From: an uncultured Oscillospiraceae bacterium
GTDB lineage: Bacteria > Bacillota > Clostridia > Oscillospirales > Ruminococcaceae
DNA length: 64,000 nt
Reading direction: 5' to 3'
Assembly (NCBI GenBank): GCA_910583935.1
Contig: CAJTZM010000012.1
Coordinates: forward strand, 3,209-67,208
The position numbers were made by a program, and so were the translations under genes. The notes under the pieces are model-generated. The model was given only the letters and a program-made list of their open reading frames with translations. It did no database searches and was not told the DNA's origin. Numbering within the stretch: position 1 is the stretch's first letter; every line of letters begins with the position of its first letter. Positions 8,125-16,264 of the stretch are shown piece by piece.

Positions 8125-9612
8125 TTACAGGATCCGTTCTAATGCGCGGTCCATCTGATCCTTTGCAAAGCATTCGGTAAAACGGATCGGTTTTTCCCGC
8201 AGGTCGGACAGCTGCTTTGGCATGGAGCGCCCGGAAATTCTCTCCAGCCTTTCGGCAATTTGGAATTCATCCAGGCCCGCCGGGTCCTCTCCCAAAGCGG
8301 ACAGCACCGAATGGGGGAACTTAAAGGGACTTGCGGTAGAAACAAGGATCGTTTTGGTGTCGTCGGCGCTTTTGGCCCGATACTGCTCGTAGACCGAAAC
8401 CGCCACCGCCGTATGGGGATCACACAGATAGGAATAACGGTCATATATTCGCCGGATGGCGTCCGCCGTCTGCGCTTCATCGCAGAAACCGCCGGCAAAA
8501 TCCGCCTGAAGCCTTAAAAGGACCTGCGGCGAAACGATATACCGGCCCTCCGTCTCCAGCCGGCGCATCAAATCATGGATTTTCGCGTCGTCCTCATCCA
8601 TCAGATCAAACAGCAGCCGCTCCAGATTGCTGGAAACCAGGATATCCATCGACGGCGAAGTGGTCGCGTAAAACGGCCGGTTGCGGTCGTAGGCGCCGGT
8701 CGCGATAAAATCGGCCAGCACATTGTTCCGATTGGAGGCGCAGATCAGCTTTTGGACCGGCAGACCCATCCGCTTGGCATAGTAAGCAGCCAGGATGTTG
8801 CCGAAATTTCCGGTGGGAACGCAGATATTGACCGGATCCCCCAAGGCGATCTGCTCCTCCTGCACCAGGTCGCAATAGGCGCTGACATAATAGACGATCT
8901 GCGGCAGCAGCCGGCCCCAGTTAATCGAATTGGCGCTGGAAAAAATCTGATTTTTCGCCTGGAGCTTTTCCAAGACTTCCCGATCGGTAAAAAGGCGTTT
9001 TACGCCGGTTTGTGCGTCGTCAAAATTGCCCTGTATCGCCGCGACAAAGACATTTTCCCCCTCCTGCGTGGCCATTTGCAGCTTTTGCAGCGGACTCACC
9101 CCCTCTTCGGGGTAGAAAACTACAATCCGGATGCCCGGCACATCGCGAAAGCCTTCCAGCGCGGCCTTTCCCGTATCGCCGGAGGTAGCCACCAGAATGA
9201 CGATCTCTTCTTTGCCGCCGGATTTTTCCACCGAAGCCGCCATCAGCTGCGGAAGCAGCTGCAGCGCCATATCCTTAAACGCGCAGGTGGGTCCGTGCCA
9301 AAGCTCCAGCAAATACGCATCCTGACCTAAGCGGGACAACGGCGCGATTTTGGCGCTGGAAAAGCTGCCGGAGCCATAGGCGTTTTGCAGGCAGCGGGCA
9401 ATTTCCTCCTGGGAAAAATCCGACAGAAAATCCGCCAAAATCCCCTGGGCGCGCTGGATATAGTCCTGCCCGACCATCTTTTCCAGCCGCTGGACAGACA
9501 GCTCCGGCAGCTTTTCGGGGACAAACAGTCCGCCCTCCGATGAAATTCCCTGTAAAATGGCCCCGCTGGCCGAAACCCTTTTCGTCTTGTCTCTTGTGCT
9601 TTGATACCGCAC
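8125..9612 (-). CDS. thrC: Threonine synthase
   Basis: A PLP-dependent enzyme converting O-phosphohomoserine to threonine. The N-terminal block starting YQSTRDKTKRVSAS, the PLP lysine in CAFKDMALQLLPQ (about K113) and the ATSGDTGKAA phosphate-binding loop are diagnostic. With 495 residues it belongs to the long threonine synthases. I chose the GTG at 9612 because GAAGGAGGG lies 6 bp upstream; starting further upstream would overlap the dipeptidase gene and adds non-conserved residues. No other threonine-pathway gene is adjacent. Confidence 0.94.
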   Translation of the reverse strand: MRYQSTRDKTKRVSASGAILQGISSEGGLFVPEKLPELSVQRLEKMVGQDYIQRAQGILADFLSDFSQEEIARCLQNAYGSGSFSSAKIAPLSRLGQDAYLLELWHGPTCAFKDMALQLLPQLMAASVEKSGGKEEIVILVATSGDTGKAALEGFRDVPGIRIVVFYPEEGVSPLQKLQMATQEGENVFVAAIQGNFDDAQTGVKRLFTDREVLEKLQAKNQIFSSANSINWGRLLPQIVYYVSAYCDLVQEEQIALGDPVNICVPTGNFGNILAAYYAKRMGLPVQKLICASNRNNVLADFIATGAYDRNRPFYATTSPSMDILVSSNLERLLFDLMDEDDAKIHDLMRRLETEGRYIVSPQVLLRLQADFAGGFCDEAQTADAIRRIYDRYSYLCDPHTAVAVSVYEQYRAKSADDTKTILVSTASPFKFPHSVLSALGEDPAGLDEFQIAERLERISGRSMPKQLSDLREKPIRFTECFAKDQMDRALERIL

Positions 9613-9643
9613 CCTTTTCCCTCCTTCGATATTTGCGCTGCGG

Positions 9644-10567
9644 TTAAAGAACATACTCTTTGAACACGCGGCTGGCGTTTTCAAAGAAAATATCCCGGAC
9701 CAGATCTTCGTTCAAATTCTTTTTCAGCAGATATTCATAGAAATCCGCGTTTTTCTCCGCCGAGCTCAAGCATTCCGGCACATGGGTGCCGTCGAAATCC
9801 GAGCCCAGCGCGATCACCTTTTCCCCGCCCAAGCTCAAAAAGTGCTCGATGTGGCGGTACAGCCATTCAAAGTCTGCTTTTTGGGGATCGTCGCAGATAA
9901 AATCCTTGGCATAGTTAAGTCCCACCAATCCGCCGCGTTTGACATATTCTTTAAACTGGGCGTCGGTGACGTTGCGGATATGGCCGCAGACGGCGCGGGA
10001 ATTGGAATGGCTGGCAATCAGCGGCTTTTGGGCGACGGAACAGGCATCCTCAAAGCCGGCGTCGGAAATATGAGACAGGTCCACCAGCATGCCGACCCGC
10101 TCCATCTCCCGAATCGCCTCTTTGCCGAATTCGGTCAGCCCCTCGTTTTTGCTGGTGCCGCAGCCCAGCTCATTGGGGCCGTTCCAGGTCAGGGTCATCA
10201 TCGCCACGCCCTGCTCCTTCAAAAGCTTTACCCGTGAAAGGTCGCCTGCCAAAGCGCAGCCACCCTCGATGGTCAGAATTCCGGTAATGGGCTTTTTCGA
10301 TTCCTCCAGCTCTTTTCCGCTGCGAATCCACTCCATTTTGTCGGCGTATTTTTTTGTCTGCACCTGGTAATAAGAAAAGGTCCGGTCAAAAAAATCAATG
10401 GCGTCCTGCCCGCGGAACTGATCCGGGATAAAGACGGCAAAGCACTGCACATAGCGGGAAAAACCGCCCAGCTTATCCAAAGAAATGTGCAGCTGATCAT
10501 TGACCAGATCCAGCTGTTTGTGGCTGCCGCCCAGCAGCGTGTCGCAGTGCATATCAAATACTTTCAT
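9644..10567 (-). CDS. Membrane dipeptidase-type peptidase (M19)
   Basis: A 307-residue member of the peptidase M19 (renal dipeptidase-like) family, zinc enzymes that hydrolyse dipeptides, often with D-residues. Ligand motifs are present: FDMHCDT at the N-terminus (H7, D9), TIEGG (bridging Glu), SHSNSRAVCGHIRN and GSDFDG. No signal peptide is visible, so a cytoplasmic enzyme is likely. The ATG at 10567 has GAGGTGG upstream and overlaps the end of yraN by 14 bp, so it belongs to the lepB-rbgA-rnhB-yraN transcript. Confidence 0.9.
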   Translation of the reverse strand: MKVFDMHCDTLLGGSHKQLDLVNDQLHISLDKLGGFSRYVQCFAVFIPDQFRGQDAIDFFDRTFSYYQVQTKKYADKMEWIRSGKELEESKKPITGILTIEGGCALAGDLSRVKLLKEQGVAMMTLTWNGPNELGCGTSKNEGLTEFGKEAIREMERVGMLVDLSHISDAGFEDACSVAQKPLIASHSNSRAVCGHIRNVTDAQFKEYVKRGGLVGLNYAKDFICDDPQKADFEWLYRHIEHFLSLGGEKVIALGSDFDGTHVPECLSSAEKNADFYEYLLKKNLNEDLVRDIFFENASRVFKEYVL

Positions 10568-10937
10568 AATTTGCCACCTCGTATGCGTTTATTATGTATT
10601 GGTAGGACCGGACAGAAAAGCTTTTTCCCCTTTCCATCACAATCTCGAACACATCGAATCTCGGCTGCAGGTCAACCGGGTTTTCCATCAAATAGCAGAC
10701 GGCCGACTGGGCGATCCGTCTTTGCTTGCGCCGGTCCACCGCCTGCGCCGGCCGGACCAGAGATCCCTCCCTCCGGGCCTTTACCTCCACAAAGGCGATA
10801 CAATCCTGATCGCGGACAATCAGGTCAATTTCCCCATAGGGCGTATAGTAGTTGCGGGCAAGAAGCTCGCTTCCCTTCTTTTGCAGAACGCCGGCTGCAA
10901 AGGCTTCCGCCTGGGCGCCAGTCTCCCTGGTCGACAT
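10554..10937 (-). CDS. yraN: UPF0102 family protein YraN, endonuclease-like
   Basis: A 127-residue UPF0102 protein with the restriction-endonuclease-like core: GEIDLIVRD, then FVEVKAR. This D-x(n)-ExK arrangement suggests a nuclease fold, though the cellular role in the family is unsettled. It starts 3 bp after the rnhB stop and overlaps the dipeptidase gene, the rnhB-yraN neighbourhood being common in bacteria. The start is ATG at 10937. Confidence 0.88.
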   Translation of the reverse strand: MSTRETGAQAEAFAAGVLQKKGSELLARNYYTPYGEIDLIVRDQDCIAFVEVKARREGSLVRPAQAVDRRKQRRIAQSAVCYLMENPVDLQPRFDVFEIVMERGKSFSVRSYQYIINAYEVANYESI

Positions 10938-10940
10938 AGG

Positions 10941-11585
10941 CTATTCCCCACCCTTTATCAAATGGGACTCCAAATTTTTTAAAAAGCTTTTTCGGTGTAC
11001 CGGCGAAACGCCATACTGGCCAATGCGGCTGTAATGCTCCTTTGTGGGATATCCCTTATGCTTGGCAAAGCCATACTGGGGATATTGTCGGTCCAGCTTT
11101 CGCATAAACCGGTCTCTGGCCACCTTCGCCAAAATGGAGGCCGCGGCAATAGACGCGCTTTTGCCGTCTCCCTTTACCACCGGGATCGCCGGAATCGCCA
11201 GCGCCGGCGTGCGGTTGCCGTCGATAAAAGCGGCGTCTGGCCGGACCGGCAGACCCTCAATGGCGGTTTTCATCGCCAAAAGCGAGGCCGCCAGAATATT
11301 GATCCGGTCGATCTGCCCTTCATCCACCGAGCAGATTTGATAGGCCACCGCCCTTTTTACAATCTCGTCATAAAGCGCTTCCCGCTTTTTTTCACTGAGT
11401 TTTTTGGAGTCGTTGAGCCCTTCGATGACAAAATCCCTCGGCAGAATCACGGCGGCGGCGAACACCGGGCCTGCCAGCGGACCCCGTCCCGCTTCGTCGG
11501 TACCGCAGATCCAGGTATAGCCGTTGGCGGAATAGAGCTCCCGCTCAAAATCATACAGATCCGGCCGGTGTTTCTGCTGCATCAT
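10941..11585 (-). CDS. rnhB: Ribonuclease HII
   Basis: RNase HII cleaves RNA in RNA-DNA hybrids, including single ribonucleotides in DNA. The GTDEAGRGPLAGP block carries the first catalytic Asp-Glu pair, with further acidic residues in AFIDGN and SIAAASILAKVARD. I start at ATG 11585: it overlaps the rbgA stop by 4 bp (ATGA) and sits 9 bp after GGAGGA, whereas the upstream ATG at 11594 directly abuts that site. Length is 214 residues, typical. Confidence 0.94.
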   Translation of the reverse strand: MMQQKHRPDLYDFERELYSANGYTWICGTDEAGRGPLAGPVFAAAVILPRDFVIEGLNDSKKLSEKKREALYDEIVKRAVAYQICSVDEGQIDRINILAASLLAMKTAIEGLPVRPDAAFIDGNRTPALAIPAIPVVKGDGKSASIAAASILAKVARDRFMRKLDRQYPQYGFAKHKGYPTKEHYSRIGQYGVSPVHRKSFLKNLESHLIKGGE

Positions 11586-12490
11586 TCGGGGCATTCCTCC
11601 AATACCGCTTGCTTCTGCTCCGGCTTCCAGGGCGTCTCCAGGGTAATCCGGCCGATTTTGCCGCTGCGGAATTCGTCCAGCACCGCGATGGCTGCCCGCT
11701 CGGTATTGACCTGCCCGCCGGATTGGAGCATTCCCCGCTTGCGGGCTACCAGCTCCAGCAGGTCGTAGGCCTCGATATCTGCCGTTTCCTCCTCGGTCAG
11801 CTTATACCGCTGGCACAGCACCTCATGATATCGCTGGTTTAAAAGCTCCAGCAGCCGCATGGCCAGCAGTTCGATGTCTACCACGTCGTCCTTGACTGCG
11901 CCGGTAAAGGCCAGATACTCGCCGACCCGCTTATCCTCAAACTTGGGCCAGAGGATACCCGGCATATCCAAAAGGTCGATTCCATTGTCCAGATTGACCC
12001 ACTGCCGCCCACGGGTTACGCCGGGGCGGTCCTCAACCTTTGTCCGGCGGGAACCGGCCATCCGGTTGATAAAGGAGGATTTTCCCACATTGGGGATCCC
12101 CACAATCATCATGCGAACCGGCGCGCCCTGCATCCCCTTTTGGGCACGGCGCTCCAGCAGAGGGCGCAGCACCTCCCGGACCGCCGGGACAAACTGCTTA
12201 ATGCCTCTGCCGCTTCGACAGTCGGTGGGAATGGCGGTGACACCCTGCTCTTTATAGTAGTCGCACCATTTTCGGGTGATCGCCTCATCCGCCGCGTCGC
12301 ACTTATTTAACAGGATGATCCGCGGCTTTTTTCCAACCAGCTCCGGCAGCTCGGGGTTGCGGCTGCTGATGGGAATCCGCGCGTCGATTACCTCTACAAC
12401 GATATCCACCAGCCGCAGGCTTTCCCGCATCAGCCGCCTTGTTTTGGCCATATGGCCCGGAAACCACTGGATCGACGGAGCTTCGGTCAT
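11582..12490 (-). CDS. rbgA: Ribosome biogenesis GTPase RbgA/YlqF
   Basis: A circularly permuted GTPase required for late 50S assembly. The permuted order is visible: G4 (LLNKCD) precedes G1 (GIPNVGKSSFI), G2 (RPGVTRG) and G3 (DMPGIL). The N-terminal WFPGHMAKTRR and the C-terminal helical RNA-binding domain are present. At 302 residues the length is normal. The ATG at 12490 follows AAAGGAG. It is 13 bp after lepB and overlaps rnhB, the conserved lepB-rbgA-rnhB order; rplS, which often precedes lepB, is not here. Confidence 0.95.
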   Translation of the reverse strand: MTEAPSIQWFPGHMAKTRRLMRESLRLVDIVVEVIDARIPISSRNPELPELVGKKPRIILLNKCDAADEAITRKWCDYYKEQGVTAIPTDCRSGRGIKQFVPAVREVLRPLLERRAQKGMQGAPVRMMIVGIPNVGKSSFINRMAGSRRTKVEDRPGVTRGRQWVNLDNGIDLLDMPGILWPKFEDKRVGEYLAFTGAVKDDVVDIELLAMRLLELLNQRYHEVLCQRYKLTEEETADIEAYDLLELVARKRGMLQSGGQVNTERAAIAVLDEFRSGKIGRITLETPWKPEQKQAVLEECPE

Positions 12491-12503
12491 ACAATCTTCT
12501 CCT

Positions 12504-13046
12504 TTATTCTATCGTTCCAAATTCTTTTAGTGGGAACAGTCGAAAAACCGCCTTTCCCAGAATATAACGATTGTCAACCATCCCAATACTGCTGTCCCGG
12601 CTGTCTAAAGAGCGGTTCCGGTTATCCCCCATGACAAAAACGCACCCGTCAGGCACCGTCACCGGGAATTCAACATCCCGCTTCATATGGGTTGGCTCGC
12701 TGATATAGGTCTCCTCTAAAAGCTGGCCGTCCACCCAAACGGCGCCTGTATCGAACCGGATATCCACCGTCTGCCCCTCTACCGCGATCACCCGCTTAAT
12801 GATCGCCGGGGTCTCGCTTTCCGGCTGGACGATGACCACAATATCGCCCCGTCTTGGCTGACGAAACAGATGGGACACGATCAGCCGGTCCCCATTCGAC
12901 AGGGTCGGTTCCATGGAGGATCCCTCTACGCCGATGGTACGGAACAAAAAGGTGAACAGCAACACTACGGCCACAACGGCGAAAACCAGTGAATCCAACC
13001 ATTCGAAAGCGCTCTTTACACGCGCCCTTTTCTTTCCTTTGCGCAA
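12504..13046 (-). CDS. lepB: Signal peptidase I
   Basis: A 180-residue type I signal peptidase, membrane-anchored by one N-terminal segment (about residues 18-37) with the active site outside the cell. The catalytic Ser is S44 in GSSMEPTL and the general-base Lys is K84 in IIKRVIA; the later GDNRNRSLDSR box is also present. The start is a TTG at 13046 preceded by GAGGGG. It is the first gene of the lepB-rbgA-rnhB-yraN-dipeptidase transcript. Confidence 0.94.
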   Translation of the reverse strand: MRKGKKRARVKSAFEWLDSLVFAVVAVVLLFTFLFRTIGVEGSSMEPTLSNGDRLIVSHLFRQPRRGDIVVIVQPESETPAIIKRVIAVEGQTVDIRFDTGAVWVDGQLLEETYISEPTHMKRDVEFPVTVPDGCVFVMGDNRNRSLDSRDSSIGMVDNRYILGKAVFRLFPLKEFGTIE

Positions 13047-13182
13047 ATTCTGCCCCTCAATTCCTTTGACGCGATAGCAGCAGGCCGCTTTTTCCTTTAC
13101 AGGTTCACCTGCTTTTCGTCATTCTGCCGCCGGCAAAAATCGGCCGTTTGTCCATCTTCTCATTTTTTATGAATACCCAGTC

Positions 13183-13211
13183 ATTTTATCACATCGAAGC
13201 AAAATTTACAA
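13183..13211 (-). promoter_or_regulatory. lepB promoter
   Basis: Minus strand: TTGTAA (13211-13206), 17-bp spacer, TAAAAT (13188-13183). The rest of the 489-bp stretch between lepB and the next gene (13047-13535) holds this promoter, a weaker plus-strand promoter, and no supportable gene. Confidence 0.6.
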
Positions 13212-13401
13212 CAAGCCTTTTTGGATCCTGTTTATCCTTTTTATACAGAACCTGCCGCTTTCTGTCTCCCAGTAATGTATCCCAATGGATTTTATCCGGC
13301 CGATCCTTGTAGTATTCGGATCATATGAAAAATGACAGCAGCGGCTTGAAAGTGAAAAAGCCTGTTTTGCTCGGCATCGCTCCCACACGCTTTTATAACA
13401 C

Positions 13402-13430
13402 TTTTCTTTTTCGCCGTCTTCGGTTATACT
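13402..13430 (+). promoter_or_regulatory. Possible promoter of the pyruvate-kinase-domain gene
   Basis: The -10 TATACT at 13425-13430 is good; the -35 at 17 bp spacing (TTTTCT) is poor. It would give a leader of about 100 nt. Confidence 0.35.
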
Positions 13431-13535
13431 GTTCTTGTTCTATTCACATCCGCAGGGCCTTCGCCAAGCGGGATTCCCGCAAAGGCTTTGGCCCGACGAA
13501 AGATGACAAAGGCCCAATTTGAAAGGAGAAACGCT

Positions 13536-14084
13536 ATGTATTTCGACGCTCCGGGAAAAGACAACACCCAAAAAACCATCGAGATCGCCGTACAGGCCAT
13601 ACGCGAATACCATATCCGCCATGTGGTACTGGCCACCACCACCGGCTATACCGCCCAGTGCTTTCCGGCCCTGGAAGGGGTCAGCGTGATCTGCGTTCCC
13701 CATGCGTACGGCTTTAAGGAGCCAGGGAAAAACGAGCTGTCCGACGAAACCATCCGGCAGCTGCAGGAAAAGGGGTTCCAGGTCTATTTCTCCTCGCACG
13801 CTTTAAGCGGAGCGGAACGGGGCATCACCGGAAAGTTCGGCGGCTTCAGCTCCATTGAAATTGTCGCCCACACCCTGCGGTTTTTTGGCCAGGGCATGAA
13901 GGTCTGCGTAGAAATCGCCACCATGGCGGCAGACGGCGGGCTGCTTCCGCCTAATACGCCGATTCTTTCCATCGGCGGCACCGGACGAGGGGCCGACACC
14001 GCGGTAATCATGCGGGCGGCTCATGCCAATCATCTGCTGGATACCAAAATTGATCGAATTTTATGCAAGCCGCTTCTGCCTTGA
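13536..14084 (+). CDS. Stand-alone pyruvate kinase alpha/beta (C-terminal) domain protein
   Basis: A 182-residue protein resembling the pyruvate kinase C-terminal allosteric domain fold without the catalytic barrel. Typical stretches are VVLATTTGYTA near residue 32, PHAYGFKEPG, and a C-terminal SIGGTGRGADTA loop that looks like a ligand-binding segment. Stand-alone versions occur in bacteria and archaea with no settled role; catalysis of the PK reaction is not expected. I chose the ATG at 13536 because GAAAGGAG lies 7 bp upstream; the frame is open further upstream but lacks a ribosome site. It ends before a strong bidirectional terminator. Confidence 0.75.
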   Translation: MYFDAPGKDNTQKTIEIAVQAIREYHIRHVVLATTTGYTAQCFPALEGVSVICVPHAYGFKEPGKNELSDETIRQLQEKGFQVYFSSHALSGAERGITGKFGGFSSIEIVAHTLRFFGQGMKVCVEIATMAADGGLLPPNTPILSIGGTGRGADTAVIMRAAHANHLLDTKIDRILCKPLLP

Positions 14085-14121
14085 ACAGCTTCTTTTTCTA
14101 TCAGGCGCAAGAACCCTTTCT

Positions 14122-14167
14122 GTATAAAAAAGCGTTGACCGTCGATCCGGTCAACGCTTTTTTATAC
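14122..14167. terminator. Bidirectional terminator, 19-bp perfect stem
   Basis: 14122-14140 pairs perfectly with 14149-14167 around an 8-nt loop; A and T runs on both sides make it a rho-independent terminator for both the plus-strand PK-domain gene and the minus-strand abrB-type gene. Confidence 0.9.
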
Positions 14168-14175
14168 AGCTTCTT

Positions 14176-14415
14176 TTATTTCTTCAATTCCGCTAAGCAG
14201 TTTGCACAGATATTTTTTCCTTTATAAACGATTGTATCCAAAGCCTGATTGCAAAAAATACAAGCCGGTTCATATTTTTTGAGTATAATTCTATCTTCGT
14301 CCACATAAATTTCCAGTGCATCTTTTTCATTAATATCCAAATTTCTTCTCAGCTCGATGGGCAGAACAACACGTCCTAGCTCATCCACCTTCCTCACAAT
14401 GCCTGTTGCTTTCAT
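14176..14415 (-). CDS. AbrB/SpoVT-type regulator with C-terminal CxxC pair
   Basis: A 79-residue DNA-binding protein. Residues 1-48 form an AbrB-type swapped-hairpin domain (GIVRKVDELGRVVLPIELRR is diagnostic). Residues about 52-76 carry CIFC and CANC, a likely zinc-binding element that replaces the usual AbrB C-terminus. Proteins of this class are transition-state and sporulation regulators; the targets here are unknown. The ATG at 14415 follows GGGGAG. It has its own consensus promoter and faces spmAB. Confidence 0.9.
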   Translation of the reverse strand: MKATGIVRKVDELGRVVLPIELRRNLDINEKDALEIYVDEDRIILKKYEPACIFCNQALDTIVYKGKNICANCLAELKK

Positions 14416-14472
14416 ATGTATCTCCCCATTTCATTTTTATCCGTGCACTCTATTCAGATTTCTCTATAAGAT

Positions 14473-14501
14473 AATATATACATCTTTTTGGAATTTGTCA
14501 A
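14473..14501 (-). promoter_or_regulatory. Promoter of the AbrB-type gene
   Basis: Minus strand: consensus TTGACA (14501-14496), 17-bp spacer, TATATT (14478-14473). Confidence 0.8.
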
Positions 14502-14609
14502 ATAAAATTGGTAATTCTCTCAAAATATCGAATAAAATGTTTCTTTTTTTATGAGATTTTTTTATATTACTTAGTTAAAAGCGACAAATTTATAGCAATA
14601 TTTTTGGAT

Positions 14610-14638
14610 TCATATTTTCTTCTCTTTCTTGATACACT
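14610..14638 (+). promoter_or_regulatory. Sigma-E-like promoter of spmA
   Basis: TCATATTT (14610-14617), 13-bp spacer, GATACACT (14631-14638) resembles the Bacillus/Clostridium sigma-E pattern (ATATT-type -35, CATACAnT -10). No good sigma-A promoter lies between here and the gene, and spmAB is a known mother-cell sporulation operon in Bacillus. Confidence 0.55.
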
Positions 14639-14660
14639 TGGGACAAAGGGAGGGATTGGC

Positions 14661-15239
14661 ATGATGTCCTGGCTTTTTTCCGGTATGCTTATTTTATCTT
14701 TGCTTTTTGGCGTGCTGAACGGGCGGATGGAGCAGGTATCCATCTCCGCCGTCAACGACTGTTCCAGCGCGGTCACCCTGGTTATACAGCTGACTGGGGT
14801 CATGTGCTTATGGAGCGGGCTCATGCGCATCGCGGAAGAATCCAAGCTCACCGACCGGCTCAGTTCCCTGTTCCGGCCGGTCATGCGGCTGCTCTTTCGG
14901 GATCTCCCTGCGGGATCCAAGGCGGCAAAGGCGATTGTCATGAATCTAACCGCCAATCTGCTGGGTTTGGGGAACGCAGCTACCCCATTGGGGATCGCCG
15001 CCATGAAGGAGCTGGAAAAAATATCCCCCCAAAAGGGCGCCGCCTCAAACAATATGGCCATGCTGGTCGTGCTCAATACTGCGTCTTTGCAGCTGATTCC
15101 AACCACAACTGCCGCTCTGCGTCTGGCCAATGGCAGCGCCGCTCCTATGGAGATTCTGCCGGCGGTTTGGCTCTCATCAGCCGTATCCGTTCTCGCGGGA
15201 ATTGTGACAGCCAAGCTTTTGGCCTCCCGCTTTCACTGA
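14661..15239 (+). CDS. spmA: Spore maturation protein A
   Basis: A 192-residue membrane protein of the SpmA family (nucleoside-recognition/gate domain), involved in spore core dehydration in Bacillus. The segments SISAVNDCSSAVTL, MNLTANLLGLGNAATPLG and NTASLQLIPTT are characteristic gate-domain stretches between membrane helices. I start at ATG 14661, preceded by AAAGGGAGGG; the frame runs further upstream through AT-rich promoter DNA. spmB follows after 14 bp. Confidence 0.93.
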   Translation: MMSWLFSGMLILSLLFGVLNGRMEQVSISAVNDCSSAVTLVIQLTGVMCLWSGLMRIAEESKLTDRLSSLFRPVMRLLFRDLPAGSKAAKAIVMNLTANLLGLGNAATPLGIAAMKELEKISPQKGAASNNMAMLVVLNTASLQLIPTTTAALRLANGSAAPMEILPAVWLSSAVSVLAGIVTAKLLASRFH

Positions 15240-15253
15240 AGGGAGGCTTATCT

Positions 15254-15772
15254 GTGAATCAAATTTCCCACTACATTCTGCCGGCAGTCATTGTCCTGAT
15301 CGTTGGATACGGACTGGTGAAAAAGGTCCCGGTGTTCGACTGCTTTTTAGACGGGGCCAAGGATGGCCTATCCTCCTCTGTTCAGATTTTACCCGCTTTG
15401 ATCGCCTTAATCACGGCGGTGGGGATGTTCAAGGCCTCTGGCGCGCTGGACCTGTTTACCTACGCGCTGCGCCCTGTGGCGGAGCTTTTACGTCTTCCAA
15501 AAGAGGTAATTCCTCTGGCGATTCTCCGCCCGATCTCGGGTAGCGGCGCTCTTGTGGTTTTTCAGGATCTTTTGCATCAGTACGGCCCTGACAGCTTTAT
15601 CGGCCGGGTGGCCAGTGTGATGCAGGGCTCCACCGAAACCACCTTCTACACCATCGCCGTATACTACGGCGCCACGAAGGTACAAAAAACCCGTCATACG
15701 CTCCCTTCGGCGCTGACCGCCGATCTGACCGGATTTTTTATGAGTGCGCTGGCGGTCCGCCTACTGTTTTAA
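15254..15772 (+). CDS. spmB: Spore maturation protein B
   Basis: A 172-residue membrane protein, partner of SpmA. Typical stretches are LPKEVIPLAILRPISGSGAL and VMQGSTETTFYTIAVYYGA. The start is GTG at 15254 with GGGAGG seven bases upstream, not any upstream ATG, because the earlier part of the frame is antisense-like sequence inside spmA. SpmA and SpmB together act in spore core dehydration; presence here supports a sporulating organism. Confidence 0.93.
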   Translation: MNQISHYILPAVIVLIVGYGLVKKVPVFDCFLDGAKDGLSSSVQILPALIALITAVGMFKASGALDLFTYALRPVAELLRLPKEVIPLAILRPISGSGALVVFQDLLHQYGPDSFIGRVASVMQGSTETTFYTIAVYYGATKVQKTRHTLPSALTADLTGFFMSALAVRLLF

Positions 15773-15788
15773 GCTGTGTCAACGCGCC

Positions 15789-15835
15789 AAAAGGGCCTAG
15801 TCCTGAACAAAACAAGACAAAGCCCTTTTCGTTTT
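15789..15835 (+). terminator. Possible spmAB terminator
   Basis: AAAAGGGC (15789-15796) pairs with GCCCTTTT (15822-15829), followed by CGTTTT. The 25-nt loop can form further pairs. Moderate strength. Confidence 0.5.
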
Positions 15836-16103
15836 GATCGATGGGTGCCGGTACTCTCACCGTCCTTTTTTTGCATGCAGGACCGGCCGGTATCGTTTCG
15901 CCGTCTTTGGCGGCGTTAATCGCGCCCTGTTCAGTCTCAAAGCAACCGAGTTTGCCATTCTTCCCCTCACGCGAAGCAACAAGCGCAGCGCCTGCGCCGC
16001 TTCCCAAAGTCTCGACCTTTTGGGCGTAATCCTCTCCCAGACCGGCCTTCTGCTCATCATCCAGCTGAAAAATACGTTGCCCCAGCCTACGTCTAAAAAA
16101 ATC
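15836..16103. other. Unassigned region between spmB and glgA
   Basis: About 270 bp lying between two terminators. No recognised gene. On the minus strand one frame stays open from about 16109 to 15738 with protein-like codon use (segments such as LDDEQKAGLGEDYAQKVETL and GSGAGAALVASREG), but it has no ATG, no clear ribosome site and would run into the spmB terminator and 3' end. Other frames are also open for over 300 bp, as in structured RNA or GC-biased DNA. It could be a decayed gene remnant or a non-coding RNA; I do not recognise a known RNA family. Confidence 0.4.
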
Positions 16104-16148
16104 AAAAAAACAGAGCCGCTCTCTACTTCGTGCGAAGAGAAGCGGCTC
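16104..16148 (-). terminator. Terminator of the glg operon
   Basis: GAGCCGCT (16113-16120) pairs with AGCGGCTC (16141-16148), with further inner pairing, followed on the minus strand by TGTTTTTTTG and a second T run. It lies about 115 bp past the glgA stop. Confidence 0.75.
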
Positions 16149-16264
16149 AAACTGAATCTGTTAGAAAAAGCCAGCTGTTTTGCCGACAAAAAGCCGGCAT
16201 TTTATGTATTCTGTATACCAACGGCACTTAGCGTCGGCCAGGGCCCTTCCTTTTTTATGCCATT

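Noticed and set aside
13325..13522. 65-codon plus-strand frame before the pyruvate-kinase-domain gene
   Set aside because: No Shine-Dalgarno, covers the likely promoter, no recognisable features.
15773..16110. Riboswitch (lysine, cyclic-di-GMP, cobalamin, glycine) in the spmB-glgA gap
   Set aside because: I compared by eye with the conserved cores of these classes and found no match; in addition no gene lies downstream in either direction for a riboswitch to control.
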